From Xanthobacteraceae bacterium (GTDB lineage: Bacteria; Pseudomonadota; Alphaproteobacteria; Rhizobiales; Xanthobacteraceae), in NCBI GenBank assembly GCA_022844485.1, contig JALHLQ010000009.1, positions 1-64,000 of the forward strand: a stretch of DNA of 64,000 nucleotides, written 5' to 3'. Every line of letters begins with the position of its first letter. The stretch's first letter is position 1. Both the position numbers and the translations under genes were made by a program. Under the pieces are notes generated by a model that searched no databases, was not told the origin of the DNA, and saw only the letters and a list, made by a program, of their open reading frames with translations. Positions 9,421 to 18,170 of the stretch are shown piece by piece.

Positions 9421-9504
9421 CGATGATCTTCCGTTAGACTTCGCAAGACCCGCGGCATCCCCACCGCGGAAGAAGAAGGCTGTCGAGGTCTAGACCGGGA
9501 CCGG

Positions 9505-9519
9505 TTAACGCCGGTTTAG
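9505..9519. promoter_or_regulatory. Near-consensus CtrA-like site
   Basis: TTAA (9505-9508), seven bases, TTAG (9516-9519). This matches seven of eight positions of the CtrA full site TTAA-N7-TTAA. It lies 85 bases upstream of the DUF882 hydrolase start. One mismatch makes it weak evidence taken alone. Confidence 0.3.
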
Positions 9520-9575
9520 CGTTTCCCCATCCCCCCATAAGTCATTGGGTAAGCATTGAATGTGGCGAAAACGCG

Positions 9576-9597
9576 CCAGGGGCGAAGCGCCCCCTGG
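9576..9597 (-). terminator. Probable intrinsic terminator of the L,D-transpeptidase gene
   Basis: An inverted repeat, CCAGGGGCG then CGCCCCCTGG, with a three-base AAG loop and one bulged base. On the minus strand it is followed by CGCGTTTTCG, a short T tract. It lies 36 bases beyond the stop of the L,D-transpeptidase gene. Confidence 0.5.
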
Positions 9598-9632
9598 AGA
9601 AAACAGCTAGCGCTGCAGCGAACGGTTCCGGC

Positions 9633-11546
9633 TTACCTGAAAAGGCCGAAGAACGATGGTTCGCGATAGTAGCGCTGCCCGTTGATCGCGCCTGGAGGCC
9701 GACTGTAACCCAAGCCGTTGCCAAAGAAGTTGCCATTGCCGAATTGTGCATAGTAGGCGGCGCGCGCGTTCGATGTCGGACTCTGGCGTTGCGGCACCGC
9801 GATGTCGGCAACGCGACGATCTTCGTCACGCAAGGCGGCCTGGAGCCTTCCGTCGATGCCATAGAGATCCTCGCGGATCACCAGCGTGCCCGCATCGTCC
9901 ACATACGCGTTCATGTACGTGATGTGCACGGGGACAAGAGTCCGGAACTTGAGCTGGTGCTCAGTCGTCCCATACATCTGCTCCAATCGAGCGGCGGTAT
10001 ATCCCTGGCCGGGCAGGGCGTGTGAGAGGAGCACCTCACCGAACATCGAGGGATTCTGGATTCGCATACAGCCGTGGCTGTAGGAGCGCTTGTCGTGCGC
10101 AAAAAGATGCTTGTCCGGCGTGTCGTGCATGTATACGGCGTGGCGGTTCGGGAAGTTGAACTTGATGCGCCCCAGCGCGTTCTTCGGCCCGGGTGGTTGG
10201 CGAATCGCGATCGATCCGTCCGCATTCTGGTCCATCTGCAGACCCATGCGCTCGAGCACCGCGGGATCGCCGTGCATGGCCGGCAGGTATTCGCCGTAGA
10301 TGATCGATTCCGGCACGTGCCAGGTCGGATTCACGACGATGTTCTCCATTGCGTCAGAAAACACCGGTGTCGGCGTCGTCGGCTTTCCAACGACAACGCG
10401 CGTCTGGAACGTTGTCTTGCCCCCGTTCACAATACGCACGGCGAATTCGGGGATGTTCAGCATCACATAGGTCTGGCCGAGATCGCGTGGCAGCCAGCGC
10501 CAGCGCTCCATGTTCGAAATGATGATGCCCGCGTCGCGGTCCCGGCGCGGCCCGTTGAGCGCATCGATCGTACCGTTGCCGATGATGCCGGTCGGCTTCA
10601 TGCGGGCACGTTGTTGAACCGCCTTCACGGCTTCGACGAGCTTTGCGTCATAGGTCGTGTCGCCGTTGTCCCCCCGTCCAAGCTTCTCGCGGATGAGCGG
10701 GATTCTCTCGTCCTTTGTGCCGGGGCGAATCTGCGGCCCGCCGGGAATCTGCGAGCCCTTGTCGGAGCTACGCCCGCGCACGTCGGCGAGCTTCGCCCGG
10801 AGCGCCTTGTAACCGGCATGTGGCGGATTGAATTCCTCGAGCGCCGCAGCGACGTCCTTGGCTTCGGCGATCTTGGCGAGGATGTCTGTGGGCTCCGGAA
10901 CCGGCGGGTTCACGTCGATGCCGGTGTTGCTGGCGAAACGCGACGGATGCACACGGCCAGACTGGGCGTGGCGGGCATAGGTCAGGGCGGCGAGCGTCAG
11001 GCGAATTTCAGCTTCGGCGAGTTGCTCGGGCCGGTCGCCGAAGTCCGGGATCCGGTAATCGGACGGATCAAGGCCGTCGGCGTCTGCCGCCTTCAATCGG
11101 GCGATCGCCGCCTTGGCACGCGCATTGGCTGCGGTGTTCTCGATCCACAGTGGGGCAAAACCGCGGGCGACATAAAAGGTTTCGATGGCCGATCGCTCCT
11201 TGCGGCGGTCGGCCAGCCGGTCGAGTCGGCCGGTCACGACGTCGCGGAGCTTCTCGGCCACGGGCAGGTCTGCCGCCGACAGGCTCGACGCAAGCGCCGG
11301 GCGCGTGTCCTTTGCGGGTTCCTGGGCGCGCTGCGCTGGCGCCGCTGGAGTCGGCGCCGCCGAGCCTGTTGGCGCGCCGATGTTGGCGGGAGTCAGCAGC
11401 GGGACATCGGCCGGCTCGGGGAGAGGGACGCGCGCTTCTATGGCGGCGGCGCTTTCGTCAGGCGCAGTCGCCAGTGCGGACGTTACGGTCGCGATGAGCA
11501 CTAGAGCAGTGCCGCACAAAATGCCACTGCCACGACGGCTGCGCAT
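9633..11546 (-). CDS. L,D-transpeptidase, YkuD domain with peptidoglycan-binding region
   Basis: 637 residues. A signal peptide (ILCGTALVLIATVTSALA) is followed by a Pro/Ala-rich linker. Residues 90-240 are a YcbB/LdtD-like N-terminal domain (FYVARGFAPLWIEN, YARHAQSGRVHPSRF). Residues 285-330 are a PG_binding_1-type region (REKLGRGDNGDTTYDAKLVEAV). The YkuD catalytic domain covers about 360-560, with the HAVYMHDTP block and the catalytic SHGCMRIQNP motif (Cys493). It makes 3-3 crosslinks in periplasmic peptidoglycan, a mode dominant in Rhizobiales. A strong AGGAGG precedes the start. An intrinsic terminator follows at 9576-9597. Confidence 0.93.
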   Translation of the reverse strand: MRSRRGSGILCGTALVLIATVTSALATAPDESAAAIEARVPLPEPADVPLLTPANIGAPTGSAAPTPAAPAQRAQEPAKDTRPALASSLSAADLPVAEKLRDVVTGRLDRLADRRKERSAIETFYVARGFAPLWIENTAANARAKAAIARLKAADADGLDPSDYRIPDFGDRPEQLAEAEIRLTLAALTYARHAQSGRVHPSRFASNTGIDVNPPVPEPTDILAKIAEAKDVAAALEEFNPPHAGYKALRAKLADVRGRSSDKGSQIPGGPQIRPGTKDERIPLIREKLGRGDNGDTTYDAKLVEAVKAVQQRARMKPTGIIGNGTIDALNGPRRDRDAGIIISNMERWRWLPRDLGQTYVMLNIPEFAVRIVNGGKTTFQTRVVVGKPTTPTPVFSDAMENIVVNPTWHVPESIIYGEYLPAMHGDPAVLERMGLQMDQNADGSIAIRQPPGPKNALGRIKFNFPNRHAVYMHDTPDKHLFAHDKRSYSHGCMRIQNPSMFGEVLLSHALPGQGYTAARLEQMYGTTEHQLKFRTLVPVHITYMNAYVDDAGTLVIREDLYGIDGRLQAALRDEDRRVADIAVPQRQSPTSNARAAYYAQFGNGNFFGNGLGYSRPPGAINGQRYYREPSFFGLFR

Positions 11547-11703
11547 GAGGTCCTCCTAGGGTCCGAAACGCCTGTACCACAACGAAACAACACGTCTGTT
11601 GTTCGCGGATCTCGCGAAACAGTCATCAGTACACACGAGAACTTGGCCGCGCGAGGGCTTTCAACGCGACATAATGCACATTCCCGCGATTTGGAACCGG
11701 GTG

Positions 11704-13224
11704 TCACCGGCCAGACACGATCTCTGAATCCGGGGCCGCCAGATTGCCCGATTCGAACCCCAAATCCTTCAATTTACGATAAAGTGTCGACCGGCCGATC
11801 CGCAAGCGGCGGGCGACCTCCGACATCTGCCCACGGTAATGGGAGATGGCGAAGCGGATCGTATCCGCCTCGATCTCTTCCATCGGGCGCATTTCGCCCT
11901 GGGAATCGAGTAAGAGGCTATCAAGCCCCGCATGGCGTTCCGTTAATCCCGGCGCAATGGCAGGACTATCCAGAATGATCGGTGCAGCTTTCGGCGGTGG
12001 CTCGCCGCCCGCGCGAACTGCTGCCTCCTCCTGTGGCCGACCGCCAAGCTGGGCCTTGATCTGGGGGAATTCGGACAGGCTGATCTCGTCGCTTTCGGCG
12101 AGCACCACGGCGCGAAACACCGCATTCTCGAGCTGGCGGACATTGCCAGGCCAAGCGAACGACGAAAGCACCTCGACCGCGTCCGCGCTCACGGAGCGCA
12201 CGCGTTTGCCCTCCTCGGCCGCAATGCGGATCAGAAAGTGGCGAAGAAGTTCCGGGATGTCGCCGCGGCGTTCGCGAAGCGGCGGCACGGTGATGGGAAA
12301 GACGTGCAAGCGGTAGAACAAATCCTCGCGGAAAGCGCCTTGGCGCACCGCCTCCATGAGACTTCGATTGGTGGCCGAGACGACCCGCACGTCCACCTTC
12401 ACGGACTTGCGGCTTCCGACAGGGTCCACTTCACCCTCTTGTAGCGCCCGCAGCAGCTTGACCTGCGCAGAGAGGGGCAGTTCACCGATTTCATCCAGGA
12501 ACAGCGTGCCACCCGAGGCTTCGACGAACTTGCCCGGATGGCGCTCGCTTGCTCCCGTGAAGGCGCCCTTTTCGTGTCCGAACAGGGTCGACTCGACGAG
12601 GTTCTCCGGGATTGCCCCGCAATTCACTGCAATGAAAGGCTTTGTCCGGCGCGGCCCTGAGCCGTGAATCGCGCGCGCAATGATCTCCTTGCCGACGCCG
12701 GACTCGCCCTCGATCAGGACGGGAATTGTCGAAGCGGCGGCCTTCTCAGCGAGGCGCAACACGCCCGTCATCCGCTCGTCGGTTGTGATGATATCCTCGA
12801 AGGCGAGCGTGCCGGAGCGGCTTCGCTTGATGCGCGTCACCTCGGTCTCGAGCGCGCGCTTCGACAGGGCGTTCTGAAGCGATACCTGCAGGCGTTCGGG
12901 TCCGACGGGCTTCACCACGAAATCGACCGCTCCGGCGCGCATCGCAGAGACGATGTTGTCGAGCCCGCCATGCGCGGTCTGGACGATGACGGGCTGCGTC
13001 AGTCCGGCTTCCTTCATTCGCGCCAAAACGCCGAGGCCGTCGAGGTCGGGCATGACCAGATCGAGGACGACAAGCTCGATTCGACTCTGGGCATCGCTCA
13101 GGGCTTTGATCGCAGCCTCCCCGCCGTCGACGAGCAGAGGCTCATAGCCGAAACGCCGAACCATGACGTCGAGCAGGCGGCGTTGCACGGGATCGTCGTC
13201 GACAACCAGAATCACTTTCGGCAT
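11704..13224 (-). CDS. Sigma54-dependent response regulator (NtrC family)
   Basis: 506 residues in the classical three-domain order. Receiver 1-120: acidic pocket DDD 9-11, phospho-acceptor Asp55 in VLDLVMPD, and Lys105 in VVKPV. AAA+ domain about 145-375: Walker A GESGVGKE 173-180, the sigma54-contacting GAFTGA 220-225, and Walker B TLFLDEIGE. Fis-type helix-turn-helix at the C-terminus (SEVARRLRIGRSTLYRKLK). It therefore activates RpoN promoters when phosphorylated. No histidine kinase gene is adjacent, so it is an orphan regulator. A perfect CtrA box lies 55 bases upstream. Its targets are unknown; the adjacent cell-wall enzyme is a candidate. Confidence 0.93.
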   Translation of the reverse strand: MPKVILVVDDDPVQRRLLDVMVRRFGYEPLLVDGGEAAIKALSDAQSRIELVVLDLVMPDLDGLGVLARMKEAGLTQPVIVQTAHGGLDNIVSAMRAGAVDFVVKPVGPERLQVSLQNALSKRALETEVTRIKRSRSGTLAFEDIITTDERMTGVLRLAEKAAASTIPVLIEGESGVGKEIIARAIHGSGPRRTKPFIAVNCGAIPENLVESTLFGHEKGAFTGASERHPGKFVEASGGTLFLDEIGELPLSAQVKLLRALQEGEVDPVGSRKSVKVDVRVVSATNRSLMEAVRQGAFREDLFYRLHVFPITVPPLRERRGDIPELLRHFLIRIAAEEGKRVRSVSADAVEVLSSFAWPGNVRQLENAVFRAVVLAESDEISLSEFPQIKAQLGGRPQEEAAVRAGGEPPPKAAPIILDSPAIAPGLTERHAGLDSLLLDSQGEMRPMEEIEADTIRFAISHYRGQMSEVARRLRIGRSTLYRKLKDLGFESGNLAAPDSEIVSGR

Positions 13225-13278
13225 TACGGTTCCTTCGCGGACGGCGTACCAAATCGGGCCACCTTCGCTTGGCGAGGC

Positions 13279-13293
13279 TTAATTCCCTGTTAA
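13279..13293. promoter_or_regulatory. CtrA-type full site TTAA-N7-TTAA
   Basis: TTAA (13279-13282), TTCCCTG, TTAA (13290-13293) is an exact match to the CtrA consensus. It lies in the divergent promoter region, 55 bases from the sigma54 regulator start and 68 from pepF. Binding is inferred from the consensus only; a separate TTAACC half site lies near 13335. Confidence 0.5.
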
Positions 13294-13360
13294 GCGACGA
13301 TGCCTGTCTGCGGACGCGCGTTGGTTTGAATTCGTTAACCGTCGACCCTACCTTCCCGCC

Positions 13361-15193
13361 ATGACCTCCGCCTCCATCGCCCTCGAAAGGACTGCCGCCG
13401 CTCCGAAGCCGGAACTGGGTGCTCTGCCTGAGTGGAATCTCACCGACCTCTATCCCGGAATCGACTCGCCGGATGTGGCGCGCGATCTCGAGCGTGCGGA
13501 GAGCGAATGCGCGGCCTTTGAGGCCGCCTATAAGGGCCGGCTTTGGGAATTGGCCGAGCGGGTGGACTCAGGCGACGCGCTGGCCGAGGCGGTTCGCCGT
13601 TTCGAGGCGCTCGAGGATCTGATTGGGCGGCTGATTTCCTATGCAGGTCTCGTCTATGCGACGAACACCGTCGATTCCGTGCATGGCAAGTTCTACGGCG
13701 ACGTGCAGGAGCGAATCACGGCGGCCTCCTCGCATCTCCTCTTTTTTACCCTGGAGTTGAACCGCATCGACGATGCGGCGCTCGATCGCGCCATGACCAA
13801 CCCCGTGCTTGGGCACTACCGGCCATGGATCGAGGATGTCCGCAAGGAGAAGCCCTACCAGCTTGAAGACCGCGTCGAGCAACTCTTTCACGAGAAGTCG
13901 ATCACCGCTCGAACCGCCTGGAATCGGCTGTTCGACGAGACGATGACGTCGCTGCGTTTCGAAGTCGACGGGGAACGGCTTGCGCTCGAGCCGACGCTGA
14001 ATTTTTTGCAGGACAAGAGGGCGGAGAAGCGCGAACGAGCCGCGCATGCGCTGGCACAGACTTTCGGCGAGAACCTGCGCACCTTCGCGCTTATCACCAA
14101 CACGCTGGCCAAGGACAAGGAAATCTCCGATCGCTGGCGGGGGTTCAGCGATATTGCGGATTCGCGCCACCTCGCCAACCGTGTGGAGCGGGAGGTGGTC
14201 GATGCGCTTGCGAGCGCGGTGCGCAACGCGTATCCGCGCCTGTCGCATCGCTATTACGCATTGAAAGCGCGCTGGTTCGGAAAGGACCGCCTGCCGCATT
14301 GGGATCGCAATGCGCCGCTGCCGCAGGTCGAAACGCGGACGATCCCCTGGAACGAAGCGCAAGAGACCGTGCTCTCCGCCTATCGCGGCTTCGCTCCGTC
14401 GATGGCCGAGATCGCGGAGCGTTTTTTTGTGCGGCGATGGATCGATGCACCTGTGCGTCCGGGCAAGGCGCCCGGCGCCTTCTCCCACCCGACCGTGCCG
14501 TCCGTGCACCCCTATGTGATGCTCAACTACCAAGGCAAGCCGCGCGACGTGATGACGCTCGCGCACGAGCTCGGTCACGGCGTGCACCAGGTGCTGGCCG
14601 CGCCGAACGGCGCGCTGATGGCGCCGATGCCGCTGACGCTTGCCGAGACTGCGAGCGTGTTCGGCGAGATGCTGACCTTCGACGCGCTGCTGAAGCAAAC
14701 ACGCGAACCGAAGCAGCGCAAGCAGATGCTGGCCGCCAAGGTCGAGGACATGATCAACACGGTCGTGCGGCAGATTGCGTTCTACACCTTCGAGCGACGG
14801 GTGCACATGGAACGCAAGGCGGGCGAACTCACGCCGGAGCGTCTCGGACAGGTTTGGCTCGAGGTGCAAGGCGAGAGCCTCGGGCCGGCCATCGAGCTTC
14901 GCGAAGGTTACGAGACATTCTGGACCTATATCCCGCATTTCGTGCATTCGCCGTTCTATGTGTACGCCTATGCCTTCGGCGACTGCCTCGTGAACTCGCT
15001 CTATGCCGTGTACGAGCGGGCCGACGCGGGTTTTGCCAAGCGCTATCTCGAGATGCTGGCCGCGGGCGGAACCAAACATCATTCCGAACTGCTCAAGCCC
15101 TTTGGCCTCGACGCGCTCGATCCTGACTTCTGGGACGGTGGTTTGTCTGTGATCGAGCGGCTGATCAGCGAGTTGGAGACCATGGAGGACTGA
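13361..15193 (+). CDS. pepF: M3-family oligoendopeptidase
   Basis: 610 residues, the usual PepF/M3B length. It is a cytoplasmic zinc metallopeptidase that degrades oligopeptides. The zinc site is His402-Glu403-x-x-His406 in LAHELGHGVHQ. The third ligand is probably the Glu in AETASVFGEM about 25 residues later. Further family blocks are PEWNLTDLYPG at the N-terminus, FSHPTVPSVHPYV before the zinc site, and FVHSPFYVYAYAFGDCL with the substrate-binding tyrosines. It is divergent from the response regulator gene, and a CtrA-type site lies in the shared upstream region. Confidence 0.93.
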   Translation: MTSASIALERTAAAPKPELGALPEWNLTDLYPGIDSPDVARDLERAESECAAFEAAYKGRLWELAERVDSGDALAEAVRRFEALEDLIGRLISYAGLVYATNTVDSVHGKFYGDVQERITAASSHLLFFTLELNRIDDAALDRAMTNPVLGHYRPWIEDVRKEKPYQLEDRVEQLFHEKSITARTAWNRLFDETMTSLRFEVDGERLALEPTLNFLQDKRAEKRERAAHALAQTFGENLRTFALITNTLAKDKEISDRWRGFSDIADSRHLANRVEREVVDALASAVRNAYPRLSHRYYALKARWFGKDRLPHWDRNAPLPQVETRTIPWNEAQETVLSAYRGFAPSMAEIAERFFVRRWIDAPVRPGKAPGAFSHPTVPSVHPYVMLNYQGKPRDVMTLAHELGHGVHQVLAAPNGALMAPMPLTLAETASVFGEMLTFDALLKQTREPKQRKQMLAAKVEDMINTVVRQIAFYTFERRVHMERKAGELTPERLGQVWLEVQGESLGPAIELREGYETFWTYIPHFVHSPFYVYAYAFGDCLVNSLYAVYERADAGFAKRYLEMLAAGGTKHHSELLKPFGLDALDPDFWDGGLSVIERLISELETMED

Positions 15194-15279
15194 TCGTCTT
15201 CCGGCGGATTCGCGGTTCTTCGGATTGACGCCCACCCTCAGCGGGTAAACTGAGGCAAGGCAAGCAACAGACAAGACAG

Positions 15280-16377
15280 ATGGCTGCCGATCAACGGTTC
15301 TTGCAATCCTTCTTTTGGCCGTGGCTCGCGGCCGCCTCGGCGGGCAAAGCCGCGGCTTCCGCCATGACCGAGTTGGCTCAGCGCGCGGATGCCCGAAACG
15401 GCAAGTCCAAAATCGAAAGACCGCAATGGACCACCGGGAACGCAGTCGCGCTCGAATTGCCGACCATGCAGTTTCGGGATTTCTCCTCCGGGCAAGCCGG
15501 CGTGCCGACTGTCATCTGCGCACCCTTCGCCCTTCACAATTCCGTCATCGCCGATCTCGCGCCCGGCCACAGCCTCGTCGCCACGCTCCGCAAGGCGCGT
15601 CACGAGCGTCTGTTCGTCACCGACTGGCGCTCGGCGACGCCGGACATGCGGCTGTTTTCCATCGATACCTATCTGGCCGATCTCAATGTAGCGGTCGACG
15701 AGGCAGGCGGGCGGGTCAACCTGATCGGAATCTGCCAAGGCGGCTGGATGTCGCTCCTCTTTGCAGCGCGCTTTCCAGGCAAGGTGCGTCATCTTGTGCT
15801 TGCGGGCGCGCCTCTCGACATCGCCGTCGGCGTCTCGACCCCTTCGCGTCTCGCGAAAAATCTGCCCATCGCCGCGTTTCAGGAACTGGTCAATGCCGGG
15901 GACGGGCGTGTTCTCGGACGGCACTTGCTCGAGTTCTGGAGCCCACAGCGTCCGAATGAGGCAGAGGTCCGCGACATTCTTCAATTCGACGGGGAATCCT
16001 CCAAACGCGAGCAGGAGGCGCAGTCGCGATTCAACATCTGGCACGAGTGGACCGTCGATCTTCCAGGCGCCTTCTATCTCCAGGTGGTCGAACAGCTCTT
16101 TCGAGAAAACCGTTTGGCCGAGGGGCGCTTCGTTGCGCTTGGCAAACAAATCGATCCGAAAAACATCCGCGTTCCGCTCCATCTTCTGGCGGGACGAGAC
16201 GACGACACGGCTCCCGAAGGGCAAGTGTTCGGAATCGCTCGGCGCGTCGGCACAAGCCGGAAGCGGATCAAGACGACCACAGCGCCGTGCGGTCATCTTG
16301 GGCTTTTCCTGGGCGCCAAGACGCTGAAGGAAACGTGGCCCAAGATCGGGCGTTCGCTCGCCGGCTCCAAAGCATGA
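15280..16377 (+). CDS. PHA-synthase-like alpha/beta hydrolase
   Basis: 365 residues with an alpha/beta hydrolase fold. In place of a serine lipase box it has GICQGG, the PHA-synthase-type box, with the probable nucleophile Cys152. The acid is likely Asp307 or Asp308 in the GRDDDTAP block and the base His339 in GHLGLF. It is much shorter than class I PhaC (about 590 residues) and close to class III PhaC (about 355), but no PhaE partner is adjacent. It could be a poly(3-hydroxyalkanoate) synthase relative or an intracellular depolymerase/thioesterase. The ABC1 kinase gene follows 90 bases downstream on the same strand. Confidence 0.65.
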   Translation: MAADQRFLQSFFWPWLAAASAGKAAASAMTELAQRADARNGKSKIERPQWTTGNAVALELPTMQFRDFSSGQAGVPTVICAPFALHNSVIADLAPGHSLVATLRKARHERLFVTDWRSATPDMRLFSIDTYLADLNVAVDEAGGRVNLIGICQGGWMSLLFAARFPGKVRHLVLAGAPLDIAVGVSTPSRLAKNLPIAAFQELVNAGDGRVLGRHLLEFWSPQRPNEAEVRDILQFDGESSKREQEAQSRFNIWHEWTVDLPGAFYLQVVEQLFRENRLAEGRFVALGKQIDPKNIRVPLHLLAGRDDDTAPEGQVFGIARRVGTSRKRIKTTTAPCGHLGLFLGAKTLKETWPKIGRSLAGSKA

Positions 16378-16467
16378 TCTTGAATCGTGCGCTTGCGACC
16401 GTGCGCCGCGCGCTGGACATCGGCGTTCCGATGGTTACCTAAGTAGCGCAATCATCGGGGCCGTTGA

Positions 16468-17832
16468 ATGAAGGATCGCGAAGCAAACCGTCTGTCCGCT
16501 CGCGCGGCGCGCTATGCGCGCGTGGGCGCGAATATGGGCGGCGTCGCTGCGCGCATCGCCGGCTCTCGCCTCTTCGGCATCGGTCTCGACCGCTCACAGA
16601 ACGCGGCGGACCTGGCGGCGGCGCTCGGCGGGCTGAAAGGGCCGATCATGAAGGTCGCCCAGCTCATGGCGACCATTCCCGATGCGATCCCGCCGGAATA
16701 CGCCGCCGAATTGCAAAAGTTGCAGAGTGAGGCGCCGCCGATGGGTTGGGCCTTCGTGAAGCGAAGGATGACTGCCGAACTCGGCGTCGGCTGGCAAAAA
16801 CGGTTTGCGAGCTTCGAGCATCAGCCCGCGGCGGCGGCTTCGCTCGGCCAAGTGCACCGCGCTCGCTCGCTCGACGGCGCCGAGCTTGCGTGCAAGCTGC
16901 AGTATCCGGACATGCAGTCGGCCGTCGAGGCTGACCTCCAGCAGCTGCAATGGATCTTCGCGATCCACCGGCATATGGATCCGGCGATCGACACGACCGA
17001 GATCGCGAAAGAAATCGGCGCGCGGGTGCGCGAGGAGCTCGACTACCATCGCGAGGCGAAACACGTCGCGCTCTACCGCCAAATGCTCGCCGGCAGCGAA
17101 CAAATCCATGTTCCCGTGGCATGGCCGGAACTGTCGACCAAACGATTGCTGACGCTCGATTGGCTCGAAGGCGCGCCCATTCTCAACTTCAGAAAGACAG
17201 GGCTGGAGACCCGCAACCGCCTCGCGCGCGCGATGTTCACCGCCTGGTGGTTTCCGTTCAGCCGCTTCGGCGTGATCCACGGCGATCCGCATCTCGGCAA
17301 CTATACGGTTTTCGAGCGCGACGGGGAGCCCTCGGGAATCAACCTGCTGGATTATGGGTGCATCCGTATTTTTCCGCCGAAGTTCGTCGGCGGCGTCGTC
17401 GATCTCTATCACGGGCTCCTGCGGGACGACCGCGAGCTCGTGGTGCATGCTTACGAAACCTGGGGGTTCAGGCACCTCAGCCGGGAGATGATCGATATCT
17501 TGAACATCTGGGCGCGATTCATCTATGGCCCGTTGCTGACCGACCGCGTTCGGGCCATCGCGGAAGGCGTGAGCCCCACCGAGTATGGCCGCCGGCAAGC
17601 CTTCGAGGTGCATCGCGCGCTGAAGGAGCGCGGGCCGGTCACCGTGCCGCGCGAATTCGTGTTCATGGACCGGGCGGCCATCGGGCTCGGCGGCGTCTTT
17701 CTCCACCTGCGGGCCGAACTGAACTTCTATCAGCTCTTCAACGAAGCCATTCAGGACTTCTCGGTCGCCACAGTCGGGAAACGCCAAGGCGAGGCGCTTG
17801 CCGGGGCCGGGCTCGATTCCAGCCATCACTGA
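16468..17832 (+). CDS. ABC1/UbiB-family atypical kinase
   Basis: 454 residues of the ABC1 (UbiB/COQ8/ADCK) family of protein-kinase-like ATPases that support ubiquinone and other isoprenoid metabolism. Family features are a K-x-A-Q element (MKVAQLMA, in place of the usual KxGQ), the Ala-rich nucleotide loop AAAASLGQVHRA, the lysine in ACKLQYP, the catalytic loop HGDPHLGN (His271, Asp273) and the metal motif LLDYG. There is no obvious C-terminal membrane segment, unlike UbiB. It is probably not the main UbiB, as no ubi genes are near. It may be co-transcribed with the PHA-synthase-like gene. Confidence 0.85.
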   Translation: MKDREANRLSARAARYARVGANMGGVAARIAGSRLFGIGLDRSQNAADLAAALGGLKGPIMKVAQLMATIPDAIPPEYAAELQKLQSEAPPMGWAFVKRRMTAELGVGWQKRFASFEHQPAAAASLGQVHRARSLDGAELACKLQYPDMQSAVEADLQQLQWIFAIHRHMDPAIDTTEIAKEIGARVREELDYHREAKHVALYRQMLAGSEQIHVPVAWPELSTKRLLTLDWLEGAPILNFRKTGLETRNRLARAMFTAWWFPFSRFGVIHGDPHLGNYTVFERDGEPSGINLLDYGCIRIFPPKFVGGVVDLYHGLLRDDRELVVHAYETWGFRHLSREMIDILNIWARFIYGPLLTDRVRAIAEGVSPTEYGRRQAFEVHRALKERGPVTVPREFVFMDRAAIGLGGVFLHLRAELNFYQLFNEAIQDFSVATVGKRQGEALAGAGLDSSHH

Positions 17833-17928
17833 GCTGCGGAAGCCCGGTCTGGTCGAAGTTCCCCGCATTGCCCTTGCGTAGTAATTGCGCTAATCCCGCT
17901 GCCGGTTTTGGTTCGCCGGAGAGCGAGA

Positions 17929-18078
17929 ATGGCCGAGCATGATGTGACCTATGGGCAGGCGTCGGGCAACGATTACCCGGAGCATGAGCGCACCTACAAG
18001 GCGTTCGTAACGCTCACCAAATGGGGAATCATCATCGTCGCGGCGCTTCTGGTTCTGATGGCGATCTTTCTCGTTTGA
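17929..18078 (+). CDS. aa3-type cytochrome c oxidase subunit IV
   Basis: 49 residues. A short soluble head with the family pattern DYPEHERTYKAF (16-26) is followed by one transmembrane helix (GIIIVAALLVLMAIFLV) reaching the C-terminus. This is the small bacterial subunit IV of aa3 oxidases found in alphaproteobacteria; it packs against the catalytic subunit but is not essential in Paracoccus. The oxidase subunit genes are not in the window. It is followed 92 bases later by the transhydrogenase operon, a common neighbour in this order as far as I recall. Confidence 0.85.
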   Translation: MAEHDVTYGQASGNDYPEHERTYKAFVTLTKWGIIIVAALLVLMAIFLV

Positions 18079-18170
18079 TCAGCGCTTTGCACCCCCGCAC
18101 TGATCGTTGAAGGGGCTAGATTCTGGGGATTGCCTGCCGAACCCCGTCGGCCGGGCGTTGTGGAGGCAGC

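Noticed and set aside
15225..15251. TTGACG ... TAAACT before the PHA-synthase-like gene, considered as a promoter
   Set aside because: The spacer is only 15 bases, too short for a normal sigma70-type promoter, so I left it out of the features.
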